DNA of 64,000 nucleotides from Acetobacter ascendens (GTDB lineage: Bacteria > Pseudomonadota > Alphaproteobacteria > Acetobacterales > Acetobacteraceae): assembly GCF_001766235.1 (NCBI RefSeq), contig NZ_CP015164.1, positions 2,383,001 through 2,447,000 on the forward strand, written 5' to 3'. Shown piece after piece: positions 46,716-57,755 of this stretch; within the stretch, counting starts at the first letter, position 1, and every line of letters starts with the position of its first letter. The position numbers were made by a program, and so were the translations under genes. The notes beneath the pieces were generated by a model. It was not told the origin of the DNA and did no database searches. It worked only from the letters and a program-made list of their open reading frames with translations.

Positions 46716-48080
46716 TTAGCCGTTTAAAGGAGACCATGCTGGGTCTGACGCAGCTTCTGGAGTAGGCAGAACGCGGTCATTAAAGCCCGTAATATCCACC
46801 ATTCCGATGGTGGAGCTAAAGCCCGCACCACCAGCCCCTGCACGGCTCTGGCGGCAATATGCCAACACGCGGCCATTGGGGCAGAAGCTTGGGCTTTCTA
46901 CCGTAAAGCCCTGTGTCATGATTCGCTCACCAGTGCCATCCGGTGCCATAACACCAAGCGAGAACATACCTTCGGCAATACGTGTAAACGCAATCAGATC
47001 CCCACGCGGAGACCACACTGGAGACCCATACGTGCCCTGACCGTAAGAAATACGGCGCGCACCACCACCGGAAGCCGGCATGATGTAAATCTGCGGGCTG
47101 CCACCACGATCCGAGTTGAAGACAATCTGTGATCCATCCGGGCTGAAGCACGGGCTGGTATCAATAGCACCAGAAGACGTGATCTGACGGCGAGAACCAG
47201 ATGCCAGATCTACAATATATAGATCAGACCCACCATTACGGGTGACTGACAGCACAACAGAACGCCCATCTGGTGAGAAACGCGGCGCGAAGGAAATACC
47301 TTCAAACTCACCCAGAATCTGCTGGCGGCCGCTGGTCAAATCAAACAGATAAACCCGTGGGCGGTTGTTGGCGTAGGACATAAAGGCAATCTGATCCTTC
47401 ACTGGGCTGAAACGCGGTGTCAGCGTCAGCCACTTGCCAGTTGTCAGCATCCGAGCATTTGCACCGTCCTGATCCATAACGGCCAAACGTGTGCGCTGAT
47501 GGCCACGCGGGCCAGAGCGGGAAATAAAGGCAATACGGGTATCAAAATACCCTTTTTCGCCCAACATCCGCTGGTAAATAACATCGCCCACAATATGGGC
47601 AATTCGGCGCCAGTTTGCCGCAGACGTTGTATAGGCTGTGCCCTGAATCTGCTGATGGCTCAGCACATCCCACAGGCGCATTTCTACCCGCACAGAAGAC
47701 CCGCCGCCAGAAACAGAACCTGTTACCTGCGCATGTGCGCCCATGCTTTTGGAGGTTGCAAAATCTGGCGTACCAGATGTTGTGCTACCCGGCATAACCT
47801 TGAACAGGCCTGTATTGTTCAGGTCATTCGTCAGCACTTCGGCAATTTTCTCGCCCAAGCCACCACCAAAATTGGGAATGATGATGGGAATAGGCGCCGT
47901 GCGGGCCTGATCAACCGTAATTTCAGCTTCTGGAGCGCTGGCAGCCGCAAATGCTCCAACAGGCATGGCCATAATACCGCCAGCAGCCACACTGGCCCCC
48001 AGCAGGCTACGCCGACGCAGCGCGCCAGCCAGCACATCGGCTTCCTGATCGGAAATAAGGGGGCGGGTACTCATCACCAT
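46716..48080 (-). CDS. tolB: Tol-Pal system beta-propeller protein TolB
   Basis: The 454-residue periplasmic protein connects the TolA/TolQ/TolR motor with Pal. The N-terminal alpha/beta domain is followed by repeated propeller blades with FSPDGRSVVLSVTRNGGSDL-type WD-like motifs (about 230-430). The export signal contains LRRRSLLGASVAAGG (residues 21-35), then a cleavage-like AFAAA. That resembles a twin-arginine (Tat) signal rather than the Sec signal of E. coli TolB. Met3 is another possible start. tolA lies 23 bases upstream. Confidence 0.94.
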   Translation of the reverse strand: MVMSTRPLISDQEADVLAGALRRRSLLGASVAAGGIMAMPVGAFAAASAPEAEITVDQARTAPIPIIIPNFGGGLGEKIAEVLTNDLNNTGLFKVMPGSTTSGTPDFATSKSMGAHAQVTGSVSGGGSSVRVEMRLWDVLSHQQIQGTAYTTSAANWRRIAHIVGDVIYQRMLGEKGYFDTRIAFISRSGPRGHQRTRLAVMDQDGANARMLTTGKWLTLTPRFSPVKDQIAFMSYANNRPRVYLFDLTSGRQQILGEFEGISFAPRFSPDGRSVVLSVTRNGGSDLYIVDLASGSRRQITSSGAIDTSPCFSPDGSQIVFNSDRGGSPQIYIMPASGGGARRISYGQGTYGSPVWSPRGDLIAFTRIAEGMFSLGVMAPDGTGERIMTQGFTVESPSFCPNGRVLAYCRQSRAGAGGAGFSSTIGMVDITGFNDRVLPTPEAASDPAWSPLNG

Positions 48081-48103
48081 GTGTTTTTCTCCCTAAGGCC
48101 TGC

Positions 48104-49111
48104 TTAAGGCCTGAATACAAACTTCAGTTGCCGTGGCTGCCCCAGCAATTCCTTGGGGATTGGCAGCTTGGCACATGTTGGACTTAGAACAGCGGCCCGG
48201 GCTCTTTCAGCCAGCGCACGATACGAAGAATCCGCATTCATGCGGGCCTGTGTTTCTGGCGCAAACTGCACAATGCGGGCTTCACCCGTTCCATCTACCG
48301 TAACCACCAAATGCGCCACAAAGCTGGCATAATCCTTGGCGGCAGTATCTTCTGTGTAGCAGCGCCTTACCGCAGCCCCGATAGCTTTTTGCTGGCCAGC
48401 ACTCAGGCTGCCCGTAATGTTACTGCCCACAGGTGAACCACCCCCTTTGGGCGAACCACCAGCAACCGGATTGGCACGTGCCTTGGGCGCATGCGTCTGC
48501 TTTTGATCCGACCGGAACGTATCCAGCGTTTCCAGCAAGGAATGAGACTCTGCCTGACTCTTCTGCGCCTTGTTCGGCTGCGTGATATGAGACGGGATTG
48601 CCGCATCCGGCAACGTATCCGTTGGCTGCGTAATGGGTGAAGGTGGGGCCACACTATTCGTCGGCTGCACCGGAGAAGGTGGAGACGGCGGCGTTTTCAC
48701 AACCTCAGGAGACGGCTCTTCCGCCTTGGGGGGCAAAGGCACATCTGGCAGCTTTTCAGATTCCGGCACAGGCGGCGGCGGAACAGGCTGTGGCGGCGGA
48801 GGTGGCGGCGGGGCCTCCTCATTCGGCACATCCTTCGGAGGCTCTGGCGTAGGCGGAGCCTCCTTTTCTTCCGGGGCTGGGGGCTTAGGTTCAGCCGCAG
48901 CCTTTTCTGCCTTAGCGGCAGGGCCACCTTCTTGTGCGTCCGACTGCTCGAACTGCATTTCAATCGTAGGCTGTGGGGGCTCTTCCGGCGGCTTGGGCGG
49001 CGGAAGAGTAATCAGCAGTGCCAGCAAAAGCGCGACATGCGCGCCCCCTGACAGATAAAGCGATCGCCGGAGTATAATCTGATCAGACCGGCGTGGCCTT
49101 GCCATGGGCAT
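48104..49111 (-). CDS. tolA: Cell envelope protein TolA (TonB-like)
   Basis: The 335-residue inner-membrane protein spans the periplasm. One transmembrane helix (about 22-38, VALLLALLITLP) is followed by a very Pro/Glu-rich rod (40-180) and a C-terminal domain (QQKAIGAAVRRCYTEDTAAK, then VVTVDGTGEARIVQFAPE) that contacts TolB or Pal. The rod is Pro-rich rather than Ala/Lys-helical as in E. coli. Gene order tolQ-tolR-tolA-tolB fixes the assignment. Confidence 0.92.
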   Translation of the reverse strand: MPMARPRRSDQIILRRSLYLSGGAHVALLLALLITLPPPKPPEEPPQPTIEMQFEQSDAQEGGPAAKAEKAAAEPKPPAPEEKEAPPTPEPPKDVPNEEAPPPPPPPQPVPPPPVPESEKLPDVPLPPKAEEPSPEVVKTPPSPPSPVQPTNSVAPPSPITQPTDTLPDAAIPSHITQPNKAQKSQAESHSLLETLDTFRSDQKQTHAPKARANPVAGGSPKGGGSPVGSNITGSLSAGQQKAIGAAVRRCYTEDTAAKDYASFVAHLVVTVDGTGEARIVQFAPETQARMNADSSYRALAERARAAVLSPTCAKLPIPKELLGQPRQLKFVFRP

Positions 49112-49142
49112 TGTTCGTACCTCTCCACCCTATCCGGATGGC

Positions 49143-49574
49143 TTAATGCCCACTGCTGGCAGGTTGCTGCGCCAGCAGAGCCACATGCGTAAAGCCGCCT
49201 TCCGTAATCTGCCCCATAACCTGCATGACCTGCCCGTAATCAATATGGGCATCCCCACGTACAAAAATACGGTGGGAAGGATCATTGTTGGAAGCAGCCT
49301 TCAGCTGGGCCACAAGTTGATCTGCTGTAACGGGGTTATCCCCCAAATACAGCGTGCCATCAGACTTGATGGAAACGGTAATAGGCTTGCTGTCTGAATT
49401 AACCGGGCGCGCATCTGTTTTGGGCAGATCAACATTTACACCGCTGGTCATCATTGGAGATGTCACCATAAAGATGATCAGCAGCACCAACATCACGTCC
49501 ACCATGGGAGTGACATTAATTTCGGCCATCGGACGCCTGCGGCGGCGTCCGCTTCCTCCCGACGGCATTGCCAT
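49143..49574 (-). CDS. tolR: TolR, ExbD-family motor subunit
   Basis: The 143-residue protein has one transmembrane helix with the proton-path Asp (PMVDVMLVLLIIFMV, Asp26), then a periplasmic domain. A basic RRRRR stretch before the helix marks the cytoplasmic side. It works with TolQ as the proton-driven motor of Tol-Pal. It lies three bases after tolQ. Confidence 0.96.
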   Translation of the reverse strand: MAMPSGGSGRRRRRPMAEINVTPMVDVMLVLLIIFMVTSPMMTSGVNVDLPKTDARPVNSDSKPITVSIKSDGTLYLGDNPVTADQLVAQLKAASNNDPSHRIFVRGDAHIDYGQVMQVMGQITEGGFTHVALLAQQPASSGH

Positions 49575-49577
49575 ATC

Positions 49578-50318
49578 TCAGGTCCTCTCTTCGGACTGGC
49601 GAGAAAGAATGGCAGCAAACTCGGTGCCAAAGCCTTCCAGACGATCCTGAAAAAGATCCATGCTGTTGCTGATGACGTTATACGCCACATAAGCCGGAAT
49701 AGCCGTTAACAGGCCAATAGCCGTTGCAAACAGGGCTTCGGAAATACCGGGGGCTACAACGCTCAGGTTGGTGTTGTGTTCAGCAGCAATGGAGCTGAAG
49801 GAGTGCATGATACCCCACACCGTGCCAAACAGGCCGACAAACGGTGCAACAGGTGCAACGGTAGCCAGAAAAATCACCCAGCGGCGCAGGCGGTCCATTT
49901 CACGCGTGATAGTAATGCCAATAGCGCGGTCAACACGTTCCTTAACGCCGCCACGCACCAGATCAACACCGGGAATACGGGCGGAACGCCGCCATTCCCC
50001 CATGGCCGCACCAAATACGGCAGACATTGGGTTGGTTGGCTTGGCGCCATCACTTTCATACAGATCATCAAGGCTGCCACCAGACCAGAAGCGATCTTCA
50101 AACCCTGTGGCTTCACGATTGATGCGACGCAACGTGACAAACTTGTCTAAAATAATTGCCCATACCATTACGCTGCAAACAAGCAGCCCAAGCATGACAA
50201 TTTTGACAACAAGCGAGGCGTGCATGAACAACGCCCATACTGACAAATCTCCCGCCGCACTTACGCCGAGATTTGCCGCATCAACCGCACGATCCAATAA
50301 TACCTCCTGCCTCTGCAC
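49578..50318 (-). CDS. tolQ: TolQ, ExbB/MotA-family motor subunit
   Basis: The 246-residue protein has three membrane segments (about 36-58, 140-160 and 180-200). The conserved loop has ITREMDRLRRWVIFLATVAP, followed by PFVGLFGTVWGIMHSF, the family signature. It forms the proton channel with TolR. The start ATG 50318 gives a ~30-residue N-terminal stretch before the first helix. Confidence 0.96.
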   Translation of the reverse strand: MQRQEVLLDRAVDAANLGVSAAGDLSVWALFMHASLVVKIVMLGLLVCSVMVWAIILDKFVTLRRINREATGFEDRFWSGGSLDDLYESDGAKPTNPMSAVFGAAMGEWRRSARIPGVDLVRGGVKERVDRAIGITITREMDRLRRWVIFLATVAPVAPFVGLFGTVWGIMHSFSSIAAEHNTNLSVVAPGISEALFATAIGLLTAIPAYVAYNVISNSMDLFQDRLEGFGTEFAAILSRQSEERT

Positions 50319-50416
50319 CCCTTACGGGCGATCTGTCTCCGACTCGGTCGAGACACATGCTTTGCCCGACGCTTCTGCTTCTTACTTGGTTCCTCAAAAA
50401 AGCAGAAGAGGCGCTT

Positions 50417-50830
50417 TCATCCCTTCGGTGCCAATTTCTGCAACAAATCACGCCATAACGGCGGAAATCGGGCAGGACGCCCATCTGATACCTTCACACA
50501 GGCCAGACCAACTTCAACCTGAGCGCATATATCCTCACCGCGCGTGCAAAGCTGATCCAACCGGCAACTGGCCGCTCTCAGGTCAATCAAGCGGGTGGTA
50601 ACTGTTACAATATCATCCAGTTTCAGGGGCATTTTGTAGGCAAGGCGGGCATCACGCACCACAAAAACGAGCCCATATTCTTCCTGCAAACTGGATGCTG
50701 GCATACCCAAGCTCCGAATCGCCTCGGTGCGCGCACGTTCTGCAAAAGCAAGATATCGTGCATGGTAAACAATACCGCCCGCATCTGTATCTTCGTAATA
50801 GATTCTAAAATCTATGGAGTGGGTGGTCAT
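50417..50830 (-). CDS. ybgC: Tol-Pal-associated acyl-CoA thioesterase YbgC
   Basis: The 137-residue hot-dog-fold enzyme has the catalytic Asp16 in [19 protein letters not shown] and the family pattern [14 protein letters not shown]. It hydrolyses acyl-CoA thioesters and is usually the first gene of the tol cluster, as here. It overlaps the ruvB stop by four bases, so ruvB and the tol genes may be co-transcribed. Confidence 0.94.
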   Translation of the reverse strand: MTTHSIDFRIYYEDTDAGGIVYHARYLAFAERARTEAIRSLGMPASSLQEEYGLVFVVRDARLAYKMPLKLDDIVTVTTRLIDLRAASCRLDQLCTRGEDICAQVEVGLACVKVSDGRPARFPPLWRDLLQKLAPKG

Positions 50831-51903
50831 TCTTCCCCCTCATCCTCGCCTGCAAGAAAATCCATCTGCTGGTTGCCCCCGGTAGCCGAAGCCGGCGGAG
50901 TAAGCCCCAGATGCCGCCAACCGCGTTCACCAAGAACACGACCGCGAGTGGTACGCAGAACCAGACCTTCCTGGATTAGGTAAGGTTCAATGACATCTTC
51001 CAATGTATCGCGCGATTCAGCCAGAGCTGCCGCCAGCGTTTCCACCCCAACCGGGCCACCATGATGATATTCGGCAATCCGGCGTAGGTAACGCCTATCC
51101 ATGGCATCCAACCCAAGCGCATCGACCTCTAGCCGCTTGAGGGCTGCATCTGCCACTTCTGTTTCTACCGGCACACCAGCAGGCACAGTTACAGACGCAA
51201 AATCCCGCACCCGGCGCAACAGCCGCCCGGCAATACGTGGTGTGCCGCGTGAGCGACGGGCAATTTCCATTGCACCACCTAAGGTGAGAGCAAAATCCAG
51301 TTTTTCTGCACCTCGGGCTACAATTTTACACAGTTCTTCGGGTGTATAAAAAACCAGCCTAAGGGGAATCCCAAATCTGTCCCGCAATGGCGTGGCCAAA
51401 AGCCCTGCCCGCGTTGTAGCTGCCACAAGCGTAAAGGGCGGCAAATCAATACGGACAGACCGTGCAGCAGGACCTTCCCCAATAATCAGATCAAGTTGGA
51501 AATCTTCCATCGCAGGATAGAGAATTTCCTCAATGGCGGGCTGAAGGCGGTGAATTTCATCAATAAACAGCACATCACGAGGCTGTAAATTGGTAAGAAT
51601 TGCTGCCAGATCACCCGCGCGCTGGATAACAGGGCCAGACGTGGCCCGAAAACCCACCCCTAGTTCGCGCGCAACAATCTGGGCCAAGGTTGTTTTACCC
51701 AACCCCGGCGGCCCATGCAGCAGAACATGATCTAAGGCATCACCACGTTGTTTGGCTGCCTTGATAAAGATAGAAAGGTTTTCCCGGCTAGCCTTCTGGC
51801 CCGTAAAATCATGCAGAGTTTGCGGACGAAGTGTGGATTCGCCAACATCTTCTTCCCGCCGAGCCGCATCAATTTCCCGGTCAGGCGTAAACTCCGCACT
51901 CAT
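50827..51903 (-). CDS. ruvB: Holliday junction helicase subunit RuvB
   Basis: The 358-residue AAA+ motor moves Holliday junctions with RuvA. Walker A is GPPGLGKT (64-71), Walker [11 protein letters not shown], sensor [20 protein letters not shown], and the C-terminal winged helix has RTTRGRVLG. It overlaps ruvA by four bases. Confidence 0.97.
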   Translation of the reverse strand: MSAEFTPDREIDAARREEDVGESTLRPQTLHDFTGQKASRENLSIFIKAAKQRGDALDHVLLHGPPGLGKTTLAQIVARELGVGFRATSGPVIQRAGDLAAILTNLQPRDVLFIDEIHRLQPAIEEILYPAMEDFQLDLIIGEGPAARSVRIDLPPFTLVAATTRAGLLATPLRDRFGIPLRLVFYTPEELCKIVARGAEKLDFALTLGGAMEIARRSRGTPRIAGRLLRRVRDFASVTVPAGVPVETEVADAALKRLEVDALGLDAMDRRYLRRIAEYHHGGPVGVETLAAALAESRDTLEDVIEPYLIQEGLVLRTTRGRVLGERGWRHLGLTPPASATGGNQQMDFLAGEDEGEE

Positions 51904-52508
51904 CGGGCAAGGTCTTTCAGGCTATCACGAATCACCAGATCCAGTGTGGCAGCCGCCCCATGTGCATCCATTACTTTCCGGACCACAGGAGCTGCTTCTG
52001 CCCGGCGGAAACCCAAGCCAGCCAACGCCATAAGCGCATCTGCTTCTATACTGCCAGCAGGGGTTGCCATAGCCGGAATGGTAATACCGCCACCACCACC
52101 GGGCATTTTGCCGGCTTTATCACGCAGTTCTGTCAGAATCCGTTCTGCCAGCCTACCGCCTACACCCGGCGCACGTGTAAGACTGGCTTTATCTGATGTC
52201 ATCAGCGCAGCTACCAACTCCCCTGGAGAAAGGGTGGAGAGAATACCAAGAGCAACCTTTGCCCCTACCCCCTGCACGCTTGTTAACAGCCGGAACCACT
52301 CACGCTCTGCACTTTCCATAAAACCGTACAGAAGAATGGCATCTTCGCGCACAACGGTTTCTACCATAATCCGTGCTTTTTCTGGTGGGTTCGGTAAGGC
52401 TGCCAAAGTGCGTGTAGAAGCCGCAACAAGATAGCCCACACCATTTACGTCTATAACGCAGCTTCCCAGATCAACTTGAATGACCAATCCGCATAAAAAC
52501 GCAATCAT
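51900..52508 (-). CDS. ruvA: Holliday junction DNA-binding protein RuvA
   Basis: The 202-residue protein holds the four-way junction as a tetramer. An OB-fold starts [20 protein letters not shown]. The helix-hairpin-helix regions include [14 protein letters not shown] and [16 protein letters not shown]. The C-terminal domain that contacts RuvB follows a Gly-rich linker. The start is ATG 52508, overlapping the ruvC stop; the frame is open further upstream inside ruvC. Confidence 0.97.
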   Translation of the reverse strand: MIAFLCGLVIQVDLGSCVIDVNGVGYLVAASTRTLAALPNPPEKARIMVETVVREDAILLYGFMESAEREWFRLLTSVQGVGAKVALGILSTLSPGELVAALMTSDKASLTRAPGVGGRLAERILTELRDKAGKMPGGGGGITIPAMATPAGSIEADALMALAGLGFRRAEAAPVVRKVMDAHGAAATLDLVIRDSLKDLAR

Positions 52509-53011
52509 GCCATTCTTACCCCGGCTGCAATATGGCGTGCACTGGCACGATGATGCGCGTGGCAAATAGCAACCGCCAGCGCATCCGACGCATCTGCACG
52601 GATAATTTCTGCTCCGGGCAAAAGCCGCCGCACCATCATTTCCACCTGTTTTTTATCTGCTGATCCGGTGCCAACAACCGATTTTTTAACAGAAAGCGCG
52701 CCGTATTCCGCCACACTTACTCCAGCCAATGCAGGCACAAGCAACGCCACGCCGCGCGCATAACCCAGCTTAAGAGTGGCCGAACCATTACGGTTTACGT
52801 AAGTTTCTTCAACGGCAGATTCTTGTGGTGCCAACCTGTCTATCAGCATCAGCAGGTTATCATGCAGCACCTTTAAGCGGTCTGGCACGCTATCAGCGCT
52901 ATTGGTTGCAATAACGCCATTTTCAACATGCCGGAGCCGATTGCCCTCGACATCAATCACGCCCCATCCTGTAAATCGCAGGCCGGGATCAATGCCGAGC
53001 AGACGTACCAT
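52505..53011 (-). CDS. ruvC: Holliday junction endonuclease RuvC
   Basis: The 168-residue resolvase cuts Holliday junctions symmetrically. The four acidic residues are Asp8 (LLGIDPG), Glu68/69 (AVEETYV), Asp140 and Asp143 (RADASDALAVA). Order yebC-ruvC-ruvA-ruvB is the common one. Confidence 0.97.
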   Translation of the reverse strand: MVRLLGIDPGLRFTGWGVIDVEGNRLRHVENGVIATNSADSVPDRLKVLHDNLLMLIDRLAPQESAVEETYVNRNGSATLKLGYARGVALLVPALAGVSVAEYGALSVKKSVVGTGSADKKQVEMMVRRLLPGAEIIRADASDALAVAICHAHHRASARHIAAGVRMA

Positions 53012-53017
53012 TATAAT

Positions 53018-53767
53018 TTATGCCGAAAGTTTTTCGGCCAGATCATCCGGCAGGTCAAAATTGGCGTACACATTTTGCACGTCATCGTGGTCTTCAAGCG
53101 TATCAAGCAGCTTGAACAGGCTGCGAGCTTTGTCTTCATCCAGCGTTACGGTGTTTTCGGGGCGCCAGTCCAGCTTGGCACTTTCCGGCTCACCAAAGCG
53201 CGCTTCCAGCGCATCTTTCACGGCAAAGAAGGATTCCACTTCACATGTCACTTCATGCGCCGTTTCTGTAGAGACAACATTTTCCGCACCAGCTTCAATA
53301 GCCGCTTCCAGCATTTCATCTTCAGAAGCAACAGAAGCAGGGTATGTCATCACACCCAACCGGCGGAACATGAAAGAAACGGAGTTTGTTTCCCCCATAG
53401 AGCCCCCGTGCTTAGAAAATGCCGCACGCACATCAGATGCTGTACGATTGCGGTTATCGGTTAGCCCTTCAACAATAACGGCCACACCGGCAGGGCCATA
53501 GCCCTCGTACCGCACTTCCACATAGTCATCACTACCCGCAGCACCAGATGCCTTTTTAATGGCACGTTCAATAGTGTCTTTGGGCATGTTCACTTCACGC
53601 GCAGCAGAAATGGCTGCACGCAAACGTGGGTTAGCTGCCGGATCAGGCAAGCCTGAACGCGTGGCCACCGTAAGTTCACGAATAACCTTACCGAACTGCT
53701 TGGAGCGTTTTGCATCCTGCGCACCTTTCCGGTGCATAATGTTCTTAAACTGGGAATGACCAGCCAT
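53018..53767 (-). CDS. yebC: YebC/PmpR-family protein (TACO1 family)
   Basis: The 249-residue protein starts [20 protein letters not shown], the family signature, and has the three-domain length of YebC. Members were described as transcription regulators and, more recently, as factors that help ribosomes through polyproline stretches. It lies six bases before ruvC. Confidence 0.95.
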   Translation of the reverse strand: MAGHSQFKNIMHRKGAQDAKRSKQFGKVIRELTVATRSGLPDPAANPRLRAAISAAREVNMPKDTIERAIKKASGAAGSDDYVEVRYEGYGPAGVAVIVEGLTDNRNRTASDVRAAFSKHGGSMGETNSVSFMFRRLGVMTYPASVASEDEMLEAAIEAGAENVVSTETAHEVTCEVESFFAVKDALEARFGEPESAKLDWRPENTVTLDEDKARSLFKLLDTLEDHDDVQNVYANFDLPDDLAEKLSA

Positions 53768-53806
53768 CTTCCTTACCTTGTCGTCTGCAACAGTGCCGGG
53801 CAGGCT

Positions 53807-56533
53807 TTAAACAAGCCGCCCATGACAATGCTTGTATTTCTGGCCCGAGCCACATGGGCAGGGCGCGTTACGAGGTGTTTCACCCCAGCTTGAAGGATCA
53901 TCCGGCATAATAGCGCTGCCACCAATAGGCGTGGCCATTTCCGGCGATGCACCAGGTGAAAGGCCCGGCCCCGGTTCCGAGGCGTATCCCTGCACTTCTG
54001 GATCAGCATGGATTTCTGCCGTATCAGCAAACGGATCAGCCGCCGCTGGCGGAGGTGTCACTTCCACCCGCGCCATCAGCCCCACCACACGCTGGCGCAT
54101 TTCTTCCAGCATGAATGTAAATAGCTGGAAGGCTTCGTGCTTATATTCGTTTAGTGGATCTTTCTGGCCATAAGCACGTAGCCCAATACCTTGCCGCAAC
54201 TGATCCAATGCATGCAGATGCTCTTTCCACACCGCATCATATGTTGTTAGCAGGATCTGCTTTTCAATAAAGCGCATCAAATCTGGGCCGATATTGGCGG
54301 CTCGGGCTGCCTGCGCCTGTGTGGCAGCCTGACTGATCCGGTCAGCTACAGCCTCGGCGTCCATACCGTCTTCCTTGGCCCAAGCTGCTATTGGCAGGTC
54401 CAAGCCAAAGGTTTTCTGCACATCTTCCGTAAGGCCAGCCACATCCCACTGTTCTGCAAAGGATTTTTCCGGAATACGACGTGCCACCATTGCATCAATG
54501 ACATCTTCCTGCGCTTCCGTCACAATGGAAGATACATCTTCAGTCGCCATGAACTCACGGCGCTGGGCATACACTTCCTTGCGCTGATCATTCATCACGT
54601 CATCATATTTGAGCGTGTTTTTGCGCATATCGAAGTTGCGTGCTTCGACTTTTCTCTGCGCCCGCTCCAGCGCCTTGCTCAACCACGGATGAACAATGGC
54701 CTCGCCTTGCTTCATACCCATTTTCTGGAACATTCCGCTCATGCGGTCTGAACCAAAAATACGCATCAGGTCATCTTGAAGCGAGATAAAGAACTTGGAA
54801 TTGCCGGGGTCACCCTGACGCCCGGCACGACCACGCAACTGGTTATCAATCCGGCGGCTTTCATGCCGTTCCGTGCCCACAACATACAAGCCACCTGCTT
54901 GCTGTACAATGTCATGATCCCGTGCAACGCGGTCACGAATTTCCTTCTCAGCCACATCACGCTCTGGAGAGTCTTCCATATCCCCCAAAGTCTGGGAGAT
55001 CAGCATTTCCACATGGCCGCCGAGCTTAATATCCGTGCCTCGACCAGCCATGTTGGTGGCAATGGTAATGGCACCCGGTGCACCCGCCTGCGCCACAATT
55101 TTCGCTTCCATTTCATGGAAACGAGCATTCAGCACATTATGCGGAATAGCTTCACGCTTCAGTAGGTCTGAAAGCGCTTCACTTTTTTCAATGGACGTGG
55201 TGCCAACCAGAATCGGCTGGCCACGTTCGTGCACATCCCGGATGAGTTTGACAACAGCAGCAAACTTTTCCTGCTCTGTCAGATAAATTTCGTCGTCTTC
55301 ATCCTTACGGGCAACCGGACGGTTGGTAGGAATGGCTACCACATCCAGATTGTAAATTTCTGCAAACTCATCCGCCTCTGTCATGGCGGTGCCGGTCATG
55401 CCGGAAAGCTTGGGATAAAGGCGGAAATAGTTCTGGAAGGTAATGGAGGCCAGCGTCTGGTTTTCCTGCTGAACTTCCACGTGCTCTTTGGCTTCCAGCG
55501 CCTGATGCAGGCCATCGGAATACCGGCGGCCTTCCATCATACGTCCGGTGAATTCGTCAATAATCACCACTTTGCCATCACGCACGATGTAATCCACATC
55601 GCGCGAGAACAATGTATGCGCACGCAAAGATTGCTGAACATGATGCACCACAGCCACATGCTGCAGATCGTAAAGCCCACCTTCATCCAGCACACCGGCC
55701 TGACGCAGCAGGTTTTCCACATGATCTGAGCCGGAATCGGTCAAGATGACGGTGCAGAATTTTTCATCTTTTTCAAAAGTCGTCGGATCCTGCACAAGCT
55801 GGGCAACCACGGCATCCACTGCGCGATATAGATTTGAACTATCTTCTGCGGGCCCGGAAATGATCAACGGAGTCCGGGCTTCGTCAATCAGGATCGAATC
55901 CACTTCGTCCACAATCGCGTGGTAGAAGGGGCGCTGCACCATTTCGCCCAACTGGTACTTCATATTATCGCGCAGATAATCGAAGCCGAATTCGTTGTTC
56001 GTGCCGTACGTAATATCAGACGCATAAGCCTGACGGCGCGCATCATCAGGCATATTGGGCACGATCACGCCCGTTGTCAGACCCAGAAAGCTGTAAAGCC
56101 GCCCCATCTCTGCTGCGTCACGCGCTGCAAGATAATCGTTCACAGTGACAACATGCACACCCTTGCCTGCCAACGCGCTGAGATACACAGCCAGCGTGGC
56201 CACCAGGGTTTTACCTTCCCCGGTGCGCATTTCTGCAATTCGGCCAGAATGAAGCACCATGCCGCCAATCAGCTGCACGTCAAAATGCCGCATCCCCAAC
56301 ACCCTGCGTGAGGCCTCACGACACACAGCAAAGGCTTCGGGCAGCAGATCATCCAGACTTTCGCCTTTGGCGATCCGGTCTCGGAATTCCTGCGTTTTGC
56401 CAGAAAGGGCGGTATCATCCAGCGCCTGTACCTGTGGTTCAAGCGCGTTGATCTCCGGCACCCGGCGTTGAAATATCTTAAGCGTCCGGTCGTTGGCGGT
56501 GCCGAACAGGGCGCGGACAAAGCGTGAAAGCAT
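53807..56533 (-). CDS. secA: Protein translocase ATPase SecA
   Basis: The 908-residue motor pushes unfolded proteins through SecYEG. Walker A is [12 protein letters not shown]. The preprotein cross-linking domain follows, and the second helicase domain has [17 protein letters not shown] and [17 protein letters not shown]. The C-terminal zinc tail [17 protein letters not shown], used for SecB binding, is intact. The start is ATG 56533 ([11 protein letters not shown]), two codons inside the open frame. It is divergent from the PpiC-type gene. Confidence 0.97.
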   Translation of the reverse strand: MLSRFVRALFGTANDRTLKIFQRRVPEINALEPQVQALDDTALSGKTQEFRDRIAKGESLDDLLPEAFAVCREASRRVLGMRHFDVQLIGGMVLHSGRIAEMRTGEGKTLVATLAVYLSALAGKGVHVVTVNDYLAARDAAEMGRLYSFLGLTTGVIVPNMPDDARRQAYASDITYGTNNEFGFDYLRDNMKYQLGEMVQRPFYHAIVDEVDSILIDEARTPLIISGPAEDSSNLYRAVDAVVAQLVQDPTTFEKDEKFCTVILTDSGSDHVENLLRQAGVLDEGGLYDLQHVAVVHHVQQSLRAHTLFSRDVDYIVRDGKVVIIDEFTGRMMEGRRYSDGLHQALEAKEHVEVQQENQTLASITFQNYFRLYPKLSGMTGTAMTEADEFAEIYNLDVVAIPTNRPVARKDEDDEIYLTEQEKFAAVVKLIRDVHERGQPILVGTTSIEKSEALSDLLKREAIPHNVLNARFHEMEAKIVAQAGAPGAITIATNMAGRGTDIKLGGHVEMLISQTLGDMEDSPERDVAEKEIRDRVARDHDIVQQAGGLYVVGTERHESRRIDNQLRGRAGRQGDPGNSKFFISLQDDLMRIFGSDRMSGMFQKMGMKQGEAIVHPWLSKALERAQRKVEARNFDMRKNTLKYDDVMNDQRKEVYAQRREFMATEDVSSIVTEAQEDVIDAMVARRIPEKSFAEQWDVAGLTEDVQKTFGLDLPIAAWAKEDGMDAEAVADRISQAATQAQAARAANIGPDLMRFIEKQILLTTYDAVWKEHLHALDQLRQGIGLRAYGQKDPLNEYKHEAFQLFTFMLEEMRQRVVGLMARVEVTPPPAAADPFADTAEIHADPEVQGYASEPGPGLSPGASPEMATPIGGSAIMPDDPSSWGETPRNAPCPCGSGQKYKHCHGRLV

Positions 56534-56735
56534 GAACACCTTTCCGGAACAATGCGGCCCCTTACCCCTGCACTACCCCAAATGGTAATGCAGCAAGGGA
56601 CACTGGCATGGCTGGCTTGCCGTGCAAAATAGGACCGGGGCGGGTTGCGGTCAACCAACCGTACCGGTGGAAGCAGGATTGAAACAGGGGTTGCCGGGTG
56701 GAAAGCCCTCCTTCATACAGGATAAATAGGTTTTA

Positions 56736-57680
56736 ATGGCTTTAAAGGTTTTAATACACATGCGGCTTATTCCCCACGCGTTTGGACTGGCAGCAGCAGC
56801 TCTTTTTGCTACCACCACCCTTTGCACGCCCTCCTTTGCAGCAGACCCGGCTCCCGCAACTGCGGCCGCTCCTGCAAAGCCGGCAGACCCCAACGCTGTG
56901 GTAGCCACCGTGAATGGTGAAAAAATCACGCTGTCTGATGTGCAGACTGCCATGATCTTTCTGCCACCGCAGATGCGTCAACTGCCCCCGAACCTTATTT
57001 TCCCTATGCTGGTCAATCAATTAGCAGATCAGAAAGCCATTCTGATTACAGCACAGAAAGAAGGCTTGGACAAAAAGCCCGAAACCCAACAGATGATGGT
57101 CAACGCTTCCAACATTGCATTGCAGAATGCATGGTTGTCTGAGCAGGTTATGCCACATCTGAATGATGATGCCGTTAAGCAGTATTATGATCAGAATTAC
57201 GCAGGCAAGCCAGCTGAAAAAGAAGTGCATGCCCGCCACATTCTGGTAAAAACCGAAGCTGAAGCCAATGATGTTATCAAAAAACTGAAGGCTGGCGCAG
57301 ATTTTGGTAAACTGGCCGCTGAAGTTTCCACCGACAAGGGCAGTGCCCAGCAGAACGGTGGTGACCTAGGCTGGTTCAAGAAAACAGACATGATCCCGGC
57401 CTTCTCCGATGCAGCCTTCGCCATGAAAAAGGGGGAAATCAGCAGCACTCCGGTGAAAAGCCAGTATGGCTACCATGTCATTCAGGTACTGGACACACGC
57501 ACAGACCCGGTTCCCACACTGGACGCCGTGCGGGACAAAATCCGCCAGGCCCTTATCCAGAAATACGTGCGTGAAGCCGTGGATAAAGCCACCAACCAGG
57601 TCAAGATCGTGCGTTTTGACCCGAACACTGGCAAGCCATTGGCTGATGCGCCCGCACCTGCTGCCGCACCTAAGAAATAA
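56736..57680 (+). CDS. Periplasmic peptidyl-prolyl cis-trans isomerase, PpiC/parvulin type
   Basis: The 314-residue protein has a signal peptide (HAFGLAAAALFATTTLC to SFAAD), an N-terminal chaperone-like helical region and a parvulin domain (about 160-255: VHARHILVKTEAEANDVI, LGWFKKTDMIPAFSDAAFAM and YGYHVIQVLDTR). A Pro/Ala tail ends it. It probably folds outer-membrane or periplasmic proteins, like PrsA or SurA. Met9 (56760) is an alternative start. A strong terminator follows. Confidence 0.92.
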   Translation: MALKVLIHMRLIPHAFGLAAAALFATTTLCTPSFAADPAPATAAAPAKPADPNAVVATVNGEKITLSDVQTAMIFLPPQMRQLPPNLIFPMLVNQLADQKAILITAQKEGLDKKPETQQMMVNASNIALQNAWLSEQVMPHLNDDAVKQYYDQNYAGKPAEKEVHARHILVKTEAEANDVIKKLKAGADFGKLAAEVSTDKGSAQQNGGDLGWFKKTDMIPAFSDAAFAMKKGEISSTPVKSQYGYHVIQVLDTRTDPVPTLDAVRDKIRQALIQKYVREAVDKATNQVKIVRFDPNTGKPLADAPAPAAAPKK

Positions 57681-57694
57681 GACCATTAAACCGC

Positions 57695-57726
57695 AAACCT
57701 CGCCCTTTATTTAGGGCGAGGTTTTT
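57695..57726 (+). terminator. Intrinsic terminator after the PpiC-type gene
   Basis: AAACCTCGCCCT and AGGGCGAGGTTT form a perfect 12-bp stem with a 6-base loop, ending in TTTTT. It lies between the PpiC-type gene and argJ. Confidence 0.92.
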
Positions 57727-57755
57727 GCACAGATACCCCTTAAGGATACCGCCAG

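Noticed and set aside
48633-49058. 141-codon Gly/Ser-rich plus-strand frame
   Set aside because: It is the complement of the Pro/Glu-rich rod of tolA; low complexity explains the open frame.
49768-50601. 277-codon plus-strand frame
   Set aside because: It is antisense to tolQ and ybgC, both well supported.
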